In this document: in pieces, positions 9,822 through 20,819 of the stretch
Position numbering within the stretch: position 1 is the first letter of the stretch
How the letters are laid out: each line of letters begins with the position of its first letter
Assembly: GCA_003427395.1 (NCBI GenBank)
Contig: BFEA01000317.1
Location: 1,139,537-1,191,898 of the forward strand
Source of the DNA: Chara braunii
Taxonomy: Eukaryota > Streptophyta > Charophyceae > Charales > Characeae
Length of the DNA: 52,362 nucleotides
Direction of reading: 5' to 3'
Translations under genes and position numbers: made by a program
Notes under the pieces: generated by a model
The model's input: the letters and a program-made list of their open reading frames with translations, nothing else
What the model was told of the DNA's origin: nothing
Database searches by the model: none

Positions 9822-10454
9822 TCATAGCTTCGGACTTGTCGTCCGTGGGCCATTTCGGTCAATGGTCATTCGATGTCTTTTTCGGTCCAACCGAGGGAGG
9901 GTTTTTTTCATCAGCTCTAAATGGCGTTGGGCCTTGTCCTTAACTGTTGCCCTCGTGGCTCTATGTGCTAGGGTCGTTTCGTCGTTCGGGCTCAGTAGGG
10001 CCACACAGGCCAGACTATTAGTCCGTAGCTGAAAAGGGGTCAAGCCAATGGACTCATGAGGGGTCCCCCGGTGGATAGCCAGGATGTGGTCTACGATATC
10101 GGGCCAAGGCCTCGTGTCTCTGGCCGCGATATATCGCCGTAATGCCGTCTTGATTACCCTATTTGCATTTTCTACCAGTCCGTTCGACTGCGACATATGG
10201 GGACCTGTATTACACACAGAGACGCCATGTACGACTAGGCTCCTCAAGACTTCTCCTCGGAAGTTCGGCCGGTTGTCCGTTAAAATTTCTTCGGTATCCT
10301 GATGCATTCCGAGGAAACAGTTGACATACCGCACGATTTCCACTGTCTGTCGCGTCTTACACATGTAGGCCTCGATCCATTTGAAAATTCGAGAAATGAT
10401 CCACAAATACCAAAAGAACAGAATACACGCATCTACTCGGTCCAGGGGGCACAA
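9822..10454 (-). pseudogene. E1 integrase catalytic core and C-terminal part
   Basis: A 210-residue minus-strand frame. LTDNRPNFRGEVLRSL carries the second catalytic Asp, and MSQSNGLVENANRVIKTALR carries the catalytic Glu. TPFQLRTNSLACVALLSPND is typical of the Ty3/gypsy integrase C-terminus. The first Asp (MDTTDIIVPPG) lies upstream in another frame (10357-10551), so a frameshift splits the core. Integrase would insert the cDNA into chromosomes. Confidence 0.85.
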
Positions 10455-10958
10455 TAATATCTGTGGTGTCCATGCTAACCCTTTGGAATGACCGTTCGAC
10501 TACAGTGGGCACTATCGACCTAGGCGGCTGAATTGGCGCCTTATCCGCCATGCAGATTGGACAATTTTTAACAATGAATTTAACATCGTCACGGATATTG
10601 GACCAGTACCATTCATTTTTATCAATTGCGGCCTCCGTGATCTTGACAGCAAAGTGAGCGGCGGTTTTCTCGTAGGCTGCCTTAACCTTGTCGGATGAGG
10701 CACTAACATCCAGATCCCACTGCCATCAGTCTTTCGTTTTTCTAGCCATCCGTCATTCCATCGGTAATCCCGCGCCCTCTCGTTAGCCCGCCTCTGATCT
10801 TCCTTGGTGAATTCTCGGAGGCAGTTTCCGACCACTGTAGCTATCAAGATGACATCCGTCCATACTTCGGCACGCCGAAATCGACGTGTCTTTTCTAATC
10901 CTTCAGACGTAGCTTCGAGGAATCGAGCCTCCGTCGGGATTTTGTCGGTGCGACACAA
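10357..10958 (-). pseudogene. E1 integrase N-terminal zinc-binding region and first catalytic Asp
   Basis: Two overlapping frames. One (10512-10958) has VGNCLREFTKEDQRR and RDYRWNDGWLEKRKTDG. The other (10357-10551 and upstream) has the CPICMADK-type C-x2-C of the HHCC finger and the MDTTDIIVPPGPS strand. The first His of HHCC reads Tyr (AYEKTAAH). A frameshift near 10690 breaks the domain. Confidence 0.7.
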
Positions 10959-11207
10959 GGGATATAACGAAGGTTTATCCGAGCTCCTGTATTGGATACA
11001 GGAGCCGTGAGCTCAGGAGACACATTGTTGACAATCTACCCATTCCACATACCCTTCCCCATTAGGACGTATAGGAACCGAATATACGCGCGATATTGCC
11101 TCGCAAAAGTAATAGAACTTGTCATGCAAGGAGAGAAAAGAAGAGGATGAGAAGGGGGAAATGGGGCCCCTGGTATTACCTTCTCCACCGATCACCATCG
11201 TGTTCAC
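10950..11207 (-). pseudogene. E1 PHD-like zinc finger segment between RNase H and integrase
   Basis: Minus-strand sequence has FYYFCEAIS, then GYVEWVDCQQCVS, a stop codon, AHGSC and finally YPLCR. It follows the C-x2-C / C-x2-C / H-x2-C / C-x2-C spacing of a PHD finger, but the first and seventh Cys have become Tyr and a stop interrupts it. The E2 copy keeps those Cys and loses a different one. PHD fingers usually read histone H3 tails, so a role in choosing integration sites is possible. Confidence 0.6.
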
Positions 11208-11210
11208 GTG

Positions 11211-11785
11211 TCACTTCATGGGAGGTCGGGGGACAATGACCTCTTCTCCGTATGGGGGTCCCTTGGCTGGCTCCAACTCTTTCCACAGAGTAATCTCTTC
11301 ACCTTTTGCCACCTTGCTTGGCCGATGCAGTCGTATTAACCCGTCCGAGTCCACGTTCTCGTGCTTTTCCGTCTTTCGATGAATGATGTCGAGGTCATAC
11401 TCCTGTAGCCGGTCAGCCCATCTTCTAATCATGCCCATGTAGTTGGTGAGCCTTTTAAGAGCTAGCTGGGGCTCATGATCCGTGACGAGGAGGAACTTAT
11501 GTCCATATAGATATATATGGAAGTGCTGAATTCCTCAGACAACCACGTAGCACTCGCCTCGTGGGGCTTCCTTCTCCCGTCAGGTACAGTTCGTGAAGCG
11601 TACTCGATGGCGTGTTCGTGACCGTCCTTCCCCTTATGGGCCAAAATAGCGGAGATCGCCTTAGGTTGCCAATCCGTAATGAGAATGAACTGTTTCCCAT
11701 GATCAAACCGAATCAAAATAGGTGCGGAAGCCAAAGCCTCCTTCAAGGTAACAAAGGCGTGTTCGCAGTCTGTGTCCCACTTCAA
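11211..11785 (-). pseudogene. E1 RNase H domain
   Basis: The piece at 11462-11785 contains the RT-RNase H connection (WDTDCEHAFVTLKEALASAP) and the first catalytic Asp strand (FILITDWQPKAISAILAHKG). The piece at 11211-11438 has WADRLQEYDLDIIHRKTEKH and ENVDSDGLIRLHR, the C-terminal Asp motif. A frameshift plus a small TATA-like insertion near 11505-11520 separates them. It would degrade the RNA strand of the RNA-DNA hybrid during reverse transcription. Confidence 0.85.
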
Positions 11786-11881
11786 TGGCTGGTCCTTCCG
11801 TAGGAGGTTCGTTAGAGGCCGAACAATTGTCGGGAACCCCTAAATAAACCTCCGGTAGCACGAGGCCAATCCCAAAACGGC

Positions 11882-13165
11882 TCAAACCTGTGTCAACGAC
11901 GTAGGTGTGGGGGCTTCTCGAACTGCTTCGACTTTTCTCGAATCTGGCCTCAAGCACCCTCGAGTCACCACGTAACCCAGGAACGAGATCTCCGAGAGGA
12001 AAAACTCACTCTTCTTAAGCGCGATTTTGAGCCCAGCATCTCGTAATGCCCCCAGCATCCACTCGATGTGCTGAGCGTGCCCGTGGAATGATTGAGAATA
12101 CACCAAAATATCGTCCATATACACAATGACGTAAAAAAAGATCATGCCCTGGGCCAGTCGAGTCTTTCCGACGAAGTTCTGAAAGGTGATGTTCATCGCC
12201 CTCGGAAAGGTCGTCGGTGCATTGCATATCCCCATAGGGCAGTGAAGTCACTGCCATGTGCCTTCGAACAGTACGAATGCCATCTTTGACCGATCCTCCA
12301 CTTTGACAAGGATATGATGAAACCCATGACGGATATCAAACTTACTAAAATAATTGGCATCCAACAAGTCATCAATCCAGGGAAGGGGTTATACATCTTT
12401 GATCGTGATATCATTTAACTTCCTATAATCGATGCATATGCGAATCGACCCGTTTTTCTTCAGAACTAAGACTACGGGGAATGACCATGACCCGGTAGCT
12501 GGTTCAATCCAACCGTTAGCTTTGAACTCCCTAATTCGTTCCAATGTTGTTTTTCGTTCGGCGAGGGAATATCGGTATGGTTTGCAATGGATTGGCGGGA
12601 GGGTCCCGGTCTGGATTTCGTGTTGAATCACTAGTGACAACCTGATATTTGTATCCTCGACACTAACCGCCCTTTGATATCTGATTAGGATATCAGTGAT
12701 TAGTCGATGAGTCTCGCCTGACACATACTGGGCATATGTAGCTCATAGAGCTGTCCGCGTATGATAACCGTCACGTGTTTCATGCTCGCTTTCGTGCCGT
12801 TTCTTAGCGGAGGTGCCGAGATGAATGAATTGTCCGATCGCCAAGAGAACACCATGGTGACCATCTGGGCGTCTGCTTCCCGGATTGCCACATGCTCTTC
12901 TGGTGTTAGCCCGTTGTTGATATCCTGTAAACTTACTGTTTTTTTTCGCGATCCTGATTCCGAGTTCGTATGGGTTGCTACGCCTAGGGGGTTCCAAAGC
13001 TCTGTCCTCGGCACCCTGTTGCAGCAATCGAACCTCTTTCTCTATGGAGAGCAGAGAACGAGGTAGTCTTGAAAAGTCACAAAACGCTTTTTTGTCACTG
13101 TATCTCGAGAGAAGCGGGGTGGTGGCTTCGTATAGGGTCTGAGTGGGTTCCGAAGAATCGACCAT
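11882..13165 (-). pseudogene. E1 reverse transcriptase
   Basis: The N-terminal frame (12389-12724) has the fingers with KANGWIEPATGSWSFPVVLV and NGSIRICIDYRKLNDITIKD. The palm motif around FDIRHGFHHI follows in another frame. The frame at 11882-12235 has MGICNAPTTFPRAMNITFQN and the intact catalytic VYMDDILVYSQ box, then SEISFLGYVVTRG. 12700-13165 holds the preceding linker. Several frameshifts and a stop near 12240 inactivate it, although the YMDD Asp pair survives, unlike in E2. Confidence 0.9.
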
Positions 13166-13398
13166 TCAGGACACTTGGATGAGAAGCTCCCCTAGGACTA
13201 AGGCTCGCGCTCGCTGGAGGTTCCGTTCCGTAAGGACGAATGTTTTCGATGTTTTCTGCCGCACGGGGTAATGAATCAGTTGATGTACCATATCCCAAAT
13301 CTCGAGGTCAGTTTCATTCTCGCCTTCAGAGGAGAGACTTGACAACTCCGGTCCTTTTTTCCTTTTGTTTGTTACCTCCGTGGGTTCCCTCCAGGTGA

Positions 13399-13960
13399 TT
13401 ACATGGAGCGGTTCTCCAGTTCCGGGGGAGTCTTTGGGGCTGTCGGGAGTGCGGTCCGAAGAGTTAGCCGCATCGGGATGACGTATGACTTCTTGCCCGT
13501 ATTCCTAAGAATGATCGATCGTCTCTTGAAGTCAAGATTGACTCTTAATGCCGTAAGGGCTGGTAATCCTAGGAGGACGTCGTAGGTATTCACATCTAAT
13601 ACCACAACATCTCCCTACCCGTGAACTTTCCCTGATCGAAACGCAGCATTCGTCATTCTTCCTACCACTTTGATCTTTTCTTCGTCGGCCGAGACAAGGT
13701 GATCTCCTTCTGCTAATGGGATCAGATCCCTTCTTCTTCTGGCCCGTTCCACGACTCTTAACAAAATGGCTAGGACCGTGGCCCCTGAATCGACGACAGC
13801 ATTGCACGGATTTCCCCAAACTTCTACGTTACATTCCGCGGATTTCCACGGAATGACCTTGATGCGAAGAAAATGATCATCTTTCCAAATGAGTCCTAAC
13901 CGTAGTGGGTCCGAGGTGCTGGGGACATCGGGTTTGTCTTCGCAGGCGGGGACTTTCCCT
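13399..13960 (-). pseudogene. E1 retroviral-type aspartic protease
   Basis: On the minus strand a VDSGATVLAILLRVVERARR active-site loop lies near 13790-13730. The frame at 13399-13605 carries DVNTYDVLLGLPALTALRVN, the pepsin-like psi-loop region. The DSG catalytic motif is retained. A stop and frameshift near 13615 separate the halves. The enzyme would process the Gag-Pol polyprotein. Confidence 0.8.
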
Positions 13961-14026
13961 TTGGTGGCTGATTGCTTAGCAATCGCGAACCGTTTTTAGT
14001 TTGCCTTGTAATGTTGCAACATTCGT

Positions 14027-15561
14027 TCATTCGCCTGTTCCGATATGGACAACAAATGTCCGATGGGCAGGGGGATCCGATGATCCAGGGCTCGGACGAT
14101 GTTCATGACATCGATTTCTCCCGTAACGAAGGTAGGGCCGCCAGTGTCCATTTTTTCGGGGGACGGTCTCCATTCCGCTATTTCTCGTTGTTCGTTTGCT
14201 GGTCAAATGGTTCCAATCATTCCCATCCCTGGGTAACCCAACGAGATGTATTGATCGAGTAGGATGACTTCCGCAACTTCCTCGGTGGTAACCATCGTGC
14301 TTCCCCCTCCCTCCGTTTCTTTGATCATCGTGTCTACTCTTCTTGGCCCGTTGGCTACTGGTGCTGCTGCCACAGGGGCAACCCCTACCCGTACTTGGGC
14401 TGGTCGGTTGGGGCAGTTCCTTGCTAGGTGACCGGGCTGGTGACACGTGTGTGTAGCAGATGCCTAGATTAGCCACTGCGCCGCCCACCGCCTGAGCGGG
14501 GGCTGCTGTCTGTGCCATGGGTGCAGCTCGAACAACAATAGGCCCAAATAGGGCGCATCGATCTCATCACAGACTCTATCCAAGCATTGTACTCACGCTG
14601 TTCCTTTTTGCTCTCTTGCATTAGGCTAACTAACGTTCGGGTCAACTCCAATATTGCGTTTGACTCACTTGGTTTCACGGGAGGTTTCGGGGGAGGCGCA
14701 GGTGGGGGAGGCATAGGGGCGACCATCACGGGCAGCCCCATGGTTGTTTTAGGTATCGTTCTTAGGTAAGTGATGAGGCCGGAGACAAAGGCCATGTTTT
14801 CAAATTTCTTTTGGAGCGCAGCTAATTCGACCTTCACTCTCATTAATTCTGAAGAGTCCCCTTCCTTGGCGTGGTCCTCCCCTTCTAGGAAGCTAGCAGC
14901 GAACTTTCTCTCCATCTCTTTTGCCTCGTCTATGATTTGTTGCATTGTGTGGTTGATGGGGGAGAACTGCTTTCGCAACTTGGCCCTTATTGTTCGACTT
15001 CGGAACCCATCGATAAACAAATCCCTCCCGACATTTTCGCCCCATTCTGACTTGACAAACAACCTATAGAACCTGCTGTGGTATTCAGCGACGGATTCGA
15101 GGGTTTTCTAGACTCGATCCTTAATCATGAAGAAAGCTTGCTCAGGGTGGATGTAATCAAACAGGTTTAGGAAGTCCCTTTTGAAGGTCGGGAGATCGAC
15201 CCATGCGTAAGTGGTAAACCAGTGGTGCACATCCCCTCCTAGCCTGACGGGGGCGTTGATCCTGGCCTCGTCATTGTCGTATTGTTGCGCGCAGCATGGC
15301 TAGCCATGCTCCGGCCAGATGATGAGCGGGGTCAAAAAGGTATCGATCAGGTGGGGTCGTTGATGCGCGTGCTCGAGGGGTTGGGGCCCCGCCAACATTT
15401 GGTGCTGGATTGGCATTCATGTTAGTGGCCTCCCGACTTGCCGATCTACTTCTCGTTACTATAGGGTCCGGTCGTTGTGCATTCCTTTGCCTATGATGAC
15501 CCCTGTTCGCCAGGTCGTCCGTTATATCCAACTTGATCGACAATCTTTTGGCCTGCCACAT
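14027..15561 (-). pseudogene. E1 Gag (capsid and nucleocapsid)
   Basis: The N-terminal frame is 15271-15561. The capsid frame at 14469-15062 has FVKSEWGENVGRDLFIDGFR and NHTMQQIIDEAKEMERKFAA, preceded by DLPTFKRDFLN and YIHPEQAFF in a frame with an amber stop near 15110. A Pro-rich stretch follows, then the nucleocapsid knuckle. There, an extra ACAC after TGCTACAC (about 14450) shifts the frame and breaks a C-x2-C-x4-H-x4-C motif. Gag would form the virus-like particle and bind RNA. Confidence 0.85.
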
Positions 15562-15564
15562 GTC

Positions 15565-15577
15565 GGCTCCGATACCA
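15565..15577 (-). promoter_or_regulatory. E1 primer-binding site (tRNA-iMet type)
   Basis: The minus-strand sequence TGGTATCGGAGCC abuts the 5' LTR. It differs by one base from the widespread plant initiator-Met primer site TGGTATCAGAGCC. This fixes the inner LTR boundary at 15578. Confidence 0.85.
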
Positions 15578-15779
15578 ACCTCACGCCCGACGCGACTTCC
15601 TGATTGGAGTGTGAGTGGGCCTGGAAGTGCGAAAAGAGGGGTGTGCCAAGGATTTTACAAAAGTGGGGGTGGAGTCTCAGGTCGGAACTGAGATCTCTTG
15701 TGGCAAGTTTCAGGGATAGGAATGCAAGAGGATAGGCGCAGGTCGAAGTCTGATTCTATGCTTTTGAGCGTGGGGCTAC

Positions 15780-16353
15780 CACCTCTGTTGGTTCCATTGT
15801 TTGGGTCGGGCTCGTATTTGGTGCACGGTCGGAAAGCTATGGTTATCGTGTTGTCCGACCACTTGTTGGTGTTGCGCATCACTGGTCTCAGAATCCGACG
15901 TGGCTGGCCTTAGTCAAAGGTTGTGCGCCCGTCGTTCTTCCTCCAAGTGAGTTTGCCGGGTGAAACCGAAGGCTCGATACTCGTGGTCTCGCAAGCACTC
16001 CGAGAACGGGGGTTGGGGCCAATACGGAGCGATTGCGCGCCAGGGGATGATGGTCAGCGAATGGAAGGGCAGTATGCGGTGGTAAGGAGGGAAGTCGGTT
16101 TCCAGAATAATTACTCCTGGTTCCGTGACAAGGTGACACGTGTACGAGCTGGGGAATTCCTGGTGGTGGGGAATGCGCTTTCAAGCTCGGTCGATGTCCC
16201 ACTCGCAGATACGTTCGTTCCCCACCGAGTATGGAAATTCAGGAAGTTCTCCTCTCGGACGTGCAGACAGGCACACGTGCTCCCAATACTCCCAAAATTC
16301 TGAATCCCTCGGACACTCGCAGTCAGTAATACGAATAAGAGTTCAATATTCAT
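15780..16353 (-). pseudogene. LTR-embedded protein-like frame (E1 5' LTR copy)
   Basis: The minus strand encodes NERICEWDIDRA, a stop, then SSYTCHLVTEPGVIILETDF and IIPWRAIAPYWPQPPFSECL. It matches the open E2 copy at 35323-35811. It continues through a polar tail with SDSETSDAQHQQVVGQ. Function unknown. Confidence 0.45.
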
Positions 16354-17232
16354 GTTGTGAGGTGAGGCGGAAGCTCAAGCATTCGAAAAGTTGGTCCGAG
16401 CACGGGCACTGCAGACACGCGTGTAGGCCACATTCTTCTAATCGGGCTTACACGTGTGTGCACAAGGCCTGCCCTTCAGTCTGATGAACAAAGACCAAAG
16501 ACCCGCGTCTCGTACACACTAGCCCGTTAACCGAGGGTGGATAGTCCTATCGCGAGACAGACATATGATCATACATAATAAAAAAGAAGGTGACAATCAT
16601 TCATGCATCCAGATCGTACAAAATTTGGTCGTAGGCAATTAACCAATCAATGTGGTCCATCCATATAGAGGGAAGAACAAAGTGGGAGAAACAATCATGC
16701 ATCAATCAGTAGAGACAAACAAAGAAAAGATGTGAGATGTCGTTCGAAAAAAGCGAAAGCGACTTGCGCCAGATACTAAAATAGTTCAAAGGGATTAAAA
16801 AAGAACACCACAACATCATTCTATAGTGAGACGGTCATCCAATAGTCTATCATGCCTATCCTATTCCTACATGATAGAACCACGCCTATCATCCATGCAT
16901 CGAGTTTTAAATCGAGGTTCATGCAACACTTCCTTGGCCCATCGGTCCGAAATCACGAAACGTCCAATCGTCGGAGATCAATCAATGAGCTCCATCAATC
17001 CAAGAGGACAAAGAAGCGGAGGGAAAGAGGACAACCGTTCATCAACACTCAAGGAGAGCAAATGAAAACATACGCGTCCACAGAAAAGAGCAAATGACAA
17101 GTCCGAGTGTCGATCCAGAAAGGAAAAAGAGCGGTGACTCGCACCGAATACCAAAATTGCTCAGTAGGAAAGAAGAAGAATCAAAATGGCTTAGAGGGAT
17201 AGAATAAGAAGCTCATCGCACACTTCCCGTCA

Positions 17233-17234
<2 letters not shown>

Positions 17235-17310
<76 letters not shown>
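17235..17310. repeat. (CT)n microsatellite in E1 5' LTR
   Basis: A CT run orthologous to 6199-6315 but about 40 bp shorter, so the tract has changed length since insertion. Confidence 0.95.
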
Positions 17311-17312
<2 letters not shown>

Positions 17313-17561
17313 ATCACCCCGATGCGGGCAGTCCGTTGCCTCACATCCACTCAGAGTTGTCACCCCGCTTGATCCAAGCATGCAAGCCAGGTTCGCCCGT
17401 GTGCCACAGTCCGTCGCGGCCCCACGTCAACCCCGCACGCTTAGCATCAGCTCGTCAGATTGCCCAACTCTCTGCTCACCTGCCAGCTTCCGGTCGTTAG
17501 CTGATCCTCTCGACCGCGCTAACTTCCAAAATGCTTAGAGAGCGAGTTAATCGCGCTTATG

Positions 17562-17570
17562 AAATTTATA
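17562..17570 (-). promoter_or_regulatory. TATA box of E1 5' LTR
   Basis: TATAAATTT on the minus strand in the same GCATGC context as the other LTRs. It would drive genomic RNA synthesis toward lower coordinates. Confidence 0.65.
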
Positions 17571-18299
17571 GCATGCATGCGTGTGCGCGCGATACCCAAG
17601 ATTATGTCTGAGTACGGGGAAGGAGGAACGGAGTGCCTACGACTGCATGGCCAGGCCGCGGCGTGGGGGATGTAGCCTCACTCCACACATCGATCCGGTC
17701 ATTGATGCGTTTAGGCCAATAGGACAGAGGAAGAAGTACGGGCGCACGAAGGCGCCACAAAAGGTGCCAAGAGCGAGGGAATTCCAGTGGCAATTCGCCA
17801 AAACAAAATTTACAGTTATATTCAGGCTTAAGGCGAGGAGAAATCAGAGCACAGATCTTGACGCGGCATGGAGTGCGCAAGCAAGACGCGTAGTGCTGCA
17901 GAAATTGAGGCACGCCTAAATTCCTAATTCTAATTCCTAGTTGTAAAAAGAAATTCTGAACGAAGCAATTTCCGAGAGCCCGCGGGGGCTTGACATCAGT
18001 TGAAAATTCAAAAAGATTTTCCCGCGCGACAATCGCGCCAAAAATTCCCCATTCCCACAGCAGAACAAGAAAGAAGCTATGCCAACAGTTATTCGTCGCA
18101 CTCGCTAAGGCGCGATCAACTACCAACCGTCACGGAACCAGGCCAGCCCTCCCTCCTTTCCCGAAGGACGCGAAAGCACAAGGACGCGTAAAGCAAGGGC
18201 ATCCACGCAATTCACCAGCCCATCCCGACTCAACCCGTTTCAACCCCCGACGTAGCCTCGTGCAGAAGATCGCGCGGTGGCAGAAAGTAGTTCGTCACA

Positions 18300-18530
18300 G
18301 TGCCGTTTCATGCGAAATCCATCCAGGCAAAACAGGTTGCAAGCCAGGCTTGTCAGGCGGCATGCACTGGGTTGCTGTGTTGTGCACAATCCGGGCAGGC
18401 AAAATGGGTTGCATGCGAGACCTGATTTGCCTGGATGGACTTTGGGAGAAATGCCACCCCAGTGCATCCCACCCAAAACGCTAGCATGCATGGCGTGTTT
18501 CTGCGGAATGGCTGGCAAATGTACTTTGTG
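18300..18530. repeat. E1 outer flank: ATCCAGGCAAAA repeat
   Basis: Starts with the target duplication GTGC, then CGTTTCATGCGAAATCCATC as at 4420. Related half-units occur in both directions (GGCAGGCAAAATGGGTTGCA and TTTGCCTGGATGG), giving a loose inverted arrangement. No gene. Confidence 0.6.
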
Positions 18531-20280
18531 GTTTCTTCAGTTCCAACTGGATGTGGGACTTCACCAGCTCCTCATGATGCTGATGTGGGACTGGGCCCTT
18601 GTTTTTGGTGGACCCCTGGCAGTGCTAGAGCCAATCACCGTGGGTCAGACGTTGATCCTTTGAGGGGTGGGAACTGAACTCATGACCCTCCTGTCAGTGC
18701 GTGGCTTTTTTTTTTTTTTTTTGTGTGTGTGTGTGTGTCATACAAACTGAGTGAGGCAGCCACCAGTACCTTTCCCGTGTGGGAAAATAGGGAAAACTGG
18801 CAGTTTTCCCAGGCGCCTGAATTTTCGGAGGTCGGGCCCGACGATGACTGCCGTTGATAAATCTGATCGGCGGCCGTCGTTTCGTTTCGGCCGCTGCAAA
18901 GGTCGGATGCCTACCCGAGGCCCGCCAAGCGGCGAAGGTACTAGTGGTAAAAGAAAAAAAAAAAGTAAGGTAGGTTGACAAGAAGGAAATCATGATACCC
19001 CTCCTGAATGCTACGTTTGTGCCTTTAGAACTGAGCCAGGTGCGTTGGCAAAATAATGAAGCAGGTTTCCAGGCTCAGCTGGGAACACAGCAGTGCTTAT
19101 AGTGCCCTCATCATCCTGATGAGGAACTGGGCCCACGTTGAGGACCAATGGCAGTGCTCGTGCAAGTCACCGTGCTCCTAAGTGGATGTGGATTGCTTGT
19201 TCACGGTTCACCCCCAACAGTCCTCCAGGAGTTGGCCCACCATATGGTATTGGAAAAAAGAAAGAAAGGAATAGAACTCATGGCCTTCTGAATGCAGTGT
19301 GTGTGCCTTGCCAACAGGAGCACTGACAACCGTTTTCTGTGTACTTTGTGTGCCCCACTTTGTGCTTTACGTTTTCCACAATTCGGCATGATTCCCCCCC
19401 TCATGAGACCCACCCACCCCCGTTTCGTCACTTCTCCCTTGCACAGCCTGCACTGCTTCAGTCCTACCGAAGTGTCTACCACTCAGGGCTACCGCCCCTC
19501 AAACTCGTACAGAAACAGCGCTGGCGGCTGACCAAACAAAAAAAGATTTAACTCAAGTATCAAACTGAGGAAGGTCCCTCCCTAGTAAGAATGGGAAGGG
19601 GGCCTGGATGACCCATAGTAGAGTATCCCTCTGGACAGTACCTTGCTGATGAAGGCGCATTTCCTTGCTCTTATCCTAGAAGCCCTGGAAGCAAAAGGGG
19701 TTATGAAGGGGGAAAGCAAAACAGAAATCCTGTCCTTCCCTCAGGACAGGGTCACGCACTGTAACGAAGTCTACTAGTCTCTCGCCCTGAGCTGGGTGTT
19801 CAGACGGTCTTCCATAATGATGCAAATTCCGGTGGTCAGTCAACCACAAAATCAACTGGATCAACAAAAGATTGGAAGACTGCAAAGGAAATAAGGGAAA
19901 CAATATTCAATCATTTCTTGATCAAGCCAATGACAACTGGCATCTCATGGCGCTCTGCATGTATCAGGCAGACAGGGATAGGATTGCAGGGTGAAGTTTG
20001 ACAGATCAGAGGTCAAGATCTACCTGTTGACGAAGCCCAATGAAAAGAGGGGCACATCCGGAGGAAAGCAATCCAGTGTCGAACCGGGGGGGCTGCCATG
20101 ACAACCTATGGGACCAGGGATAGTCTAGGTGGTGAGAACAGGTCAGCTATGGTTGACGTTGGTTAGGATGGCATTGACTATGAGATGTAATGTCCTGGTA
20201 CAGGGAGGGCTAGGAGTTGTTCTAGGATTAGGAGGCCAGATTTGCTGATATAGCATAGTCTTCTATATTTTTTACATACT

Positions 20281-20282
<2 letters not shown>
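18531..20282. other. Repeat remnants, no gene supported
   Basis: Includes a poly(T)-(TG)n tract at 18708-18738, possibly a reversed retroposon tail. Two stretches, TGATGCTGATGTGGGACTGG (about 18576) and CATCATCCTGATGAGGAACT (about 19108), relate to one near 3523. Open frames in 19138-19903 show no recognisable motif and no homologous copy in the window. Confidence 0.4.
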
Positions 20283-20322
<40 letters not shown>

Positions 20323-20361
20323 TAGTATCATTATCTCACAGTTTACATAGAATCAGCAGAA

Positions 20362-20409
<48 letters not shown>
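20283..20409. repeat. Two (ATC)n microsatellites
   Basis: ATC repeats at 20283-20322 and 20366-20409 are separated by about 43 bp of unique sequence. The second ends at the target duplication of the retroposon that follows. Confidence 0.9.
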
Positions 20410-20421
20410 ATGAGGGACGCT

Positions 20422-20652
20422 ACGACCTGCTCAGTCAATCCTCGGGTGTCCCGAGCAATCAATGCTGGCAGGCGGCATCACTACTCAGGTTACTCTCTGA
20501 ATATCAGTCTGATGTAAGATGGGATGCTGGACCCGGTTTCCATCAGGTGAGGCTCCCCACCAATAGATTGGAGCAACTAGGAAACCTGCTAGGGGGGGAT
20601 GTTGGTATCACCTCCCCTAGCAGTCTTTCCTGTTTTTAAAAAAGAAAAAAAA
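20422..20652 (+). mobile_element. SINE-like retroposon, 231 bp, with 12-bp target duplication
   Basis: ATGAGGGACGCT occurs at 20410-20421 and again at 20653-20664. The enclosed 231 bp ends in TTTTTAAAAAAGAAAAAAAAA. No coding frame. A poly(A) end plus a direct repeat indicates LINE-mediated insertion. The 5' end (CTGCTCAGTCAATCC) is weakly A-box-like but I see no clear B box. Confidence 0.75.
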
Positions 20653-20664
20653 ATGAGGGACGCT

Positions 20665-20819
20665 GAGCCCGGTTCTCAGCATGTTCGGTTCGGTCATTCC
20701 GGGTAGACTGTGAGGACCCCGGCCTCAATCTTCTTATTGGTAACATCAGCCTTGGGCACTGGGCCCGTTTAAAAAGAAAAAAGAAAAAAGAAAAAAGAAA
20801 AAAGAAAAAAGAAAAAAGA
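20665..20819 (+). repeat. Possible U2-related retroposon with (AAAAAG)n tail
   Basis: ATCTTCTTATTGGTAACATC, then GGGCACTGGGCCCG and TTTAAAAAG, resembles the middle of U2 followed by an A-rich tail; six AAAAAG-type units follow (about 20771-20819). The match is much weaker than at 1763-1851 and may be coincidental. Confidence 0.35.

Larger units (their letters stand above)
4538..18299 (-). mobile_element. Ty3/gypsy LTR retrotransposon E1 (complete, decayed)
   Basis: Two ~2.7-kb LTRs bound an ~8.3-kb interior read on the minus strand: gag with a damaged CCHC knuckle, protease, RT, RNase H, PHD-like finger, integrase, then three extra frames. The ends are TGTGACG...CGTCACA. GTGC occurs immediately outside both ends (4534-4537 and 18300-18303 on the plus strand), a 4-bp target duplication. 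Frameshifts and stops interrupt gag, RT, the PHD region and the N-terminal integrase, while the YMDD box and the integrase Glu region remain. The LTRs differ by many substitutions and indels, so insertion is not recent. Confidence 0.93.
15578..18299 (-). repeat. E1 5' LTR
   Basis: On the minus strand it begins TGTGACGAACTACTTTC and ends ACGTGAGGT-like directly before the primer site. It carries a TATA box (17562-17570), a CT/GA tract (17235-17310) and the decayed LTR-embedded frame (about 15780-16350). It lacks the terminal TGGGCGTCACA found on the 3' LTR. Confidence 0.93.

Noticed and set aside
18570-18605. U2-like stretch TGATGCTGATGTGGGACTGG
   Set aside because: Only a short resemblance to the U2 stem region; the preceding U2 sequence is missing, and the related copies (3523, 19108) do not improve the match.
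20283-20409. CRISPR-like array
   Set aside because: These are trinucleotide microsatellites; there is no repeat-spacer architecture anywhere in the window.
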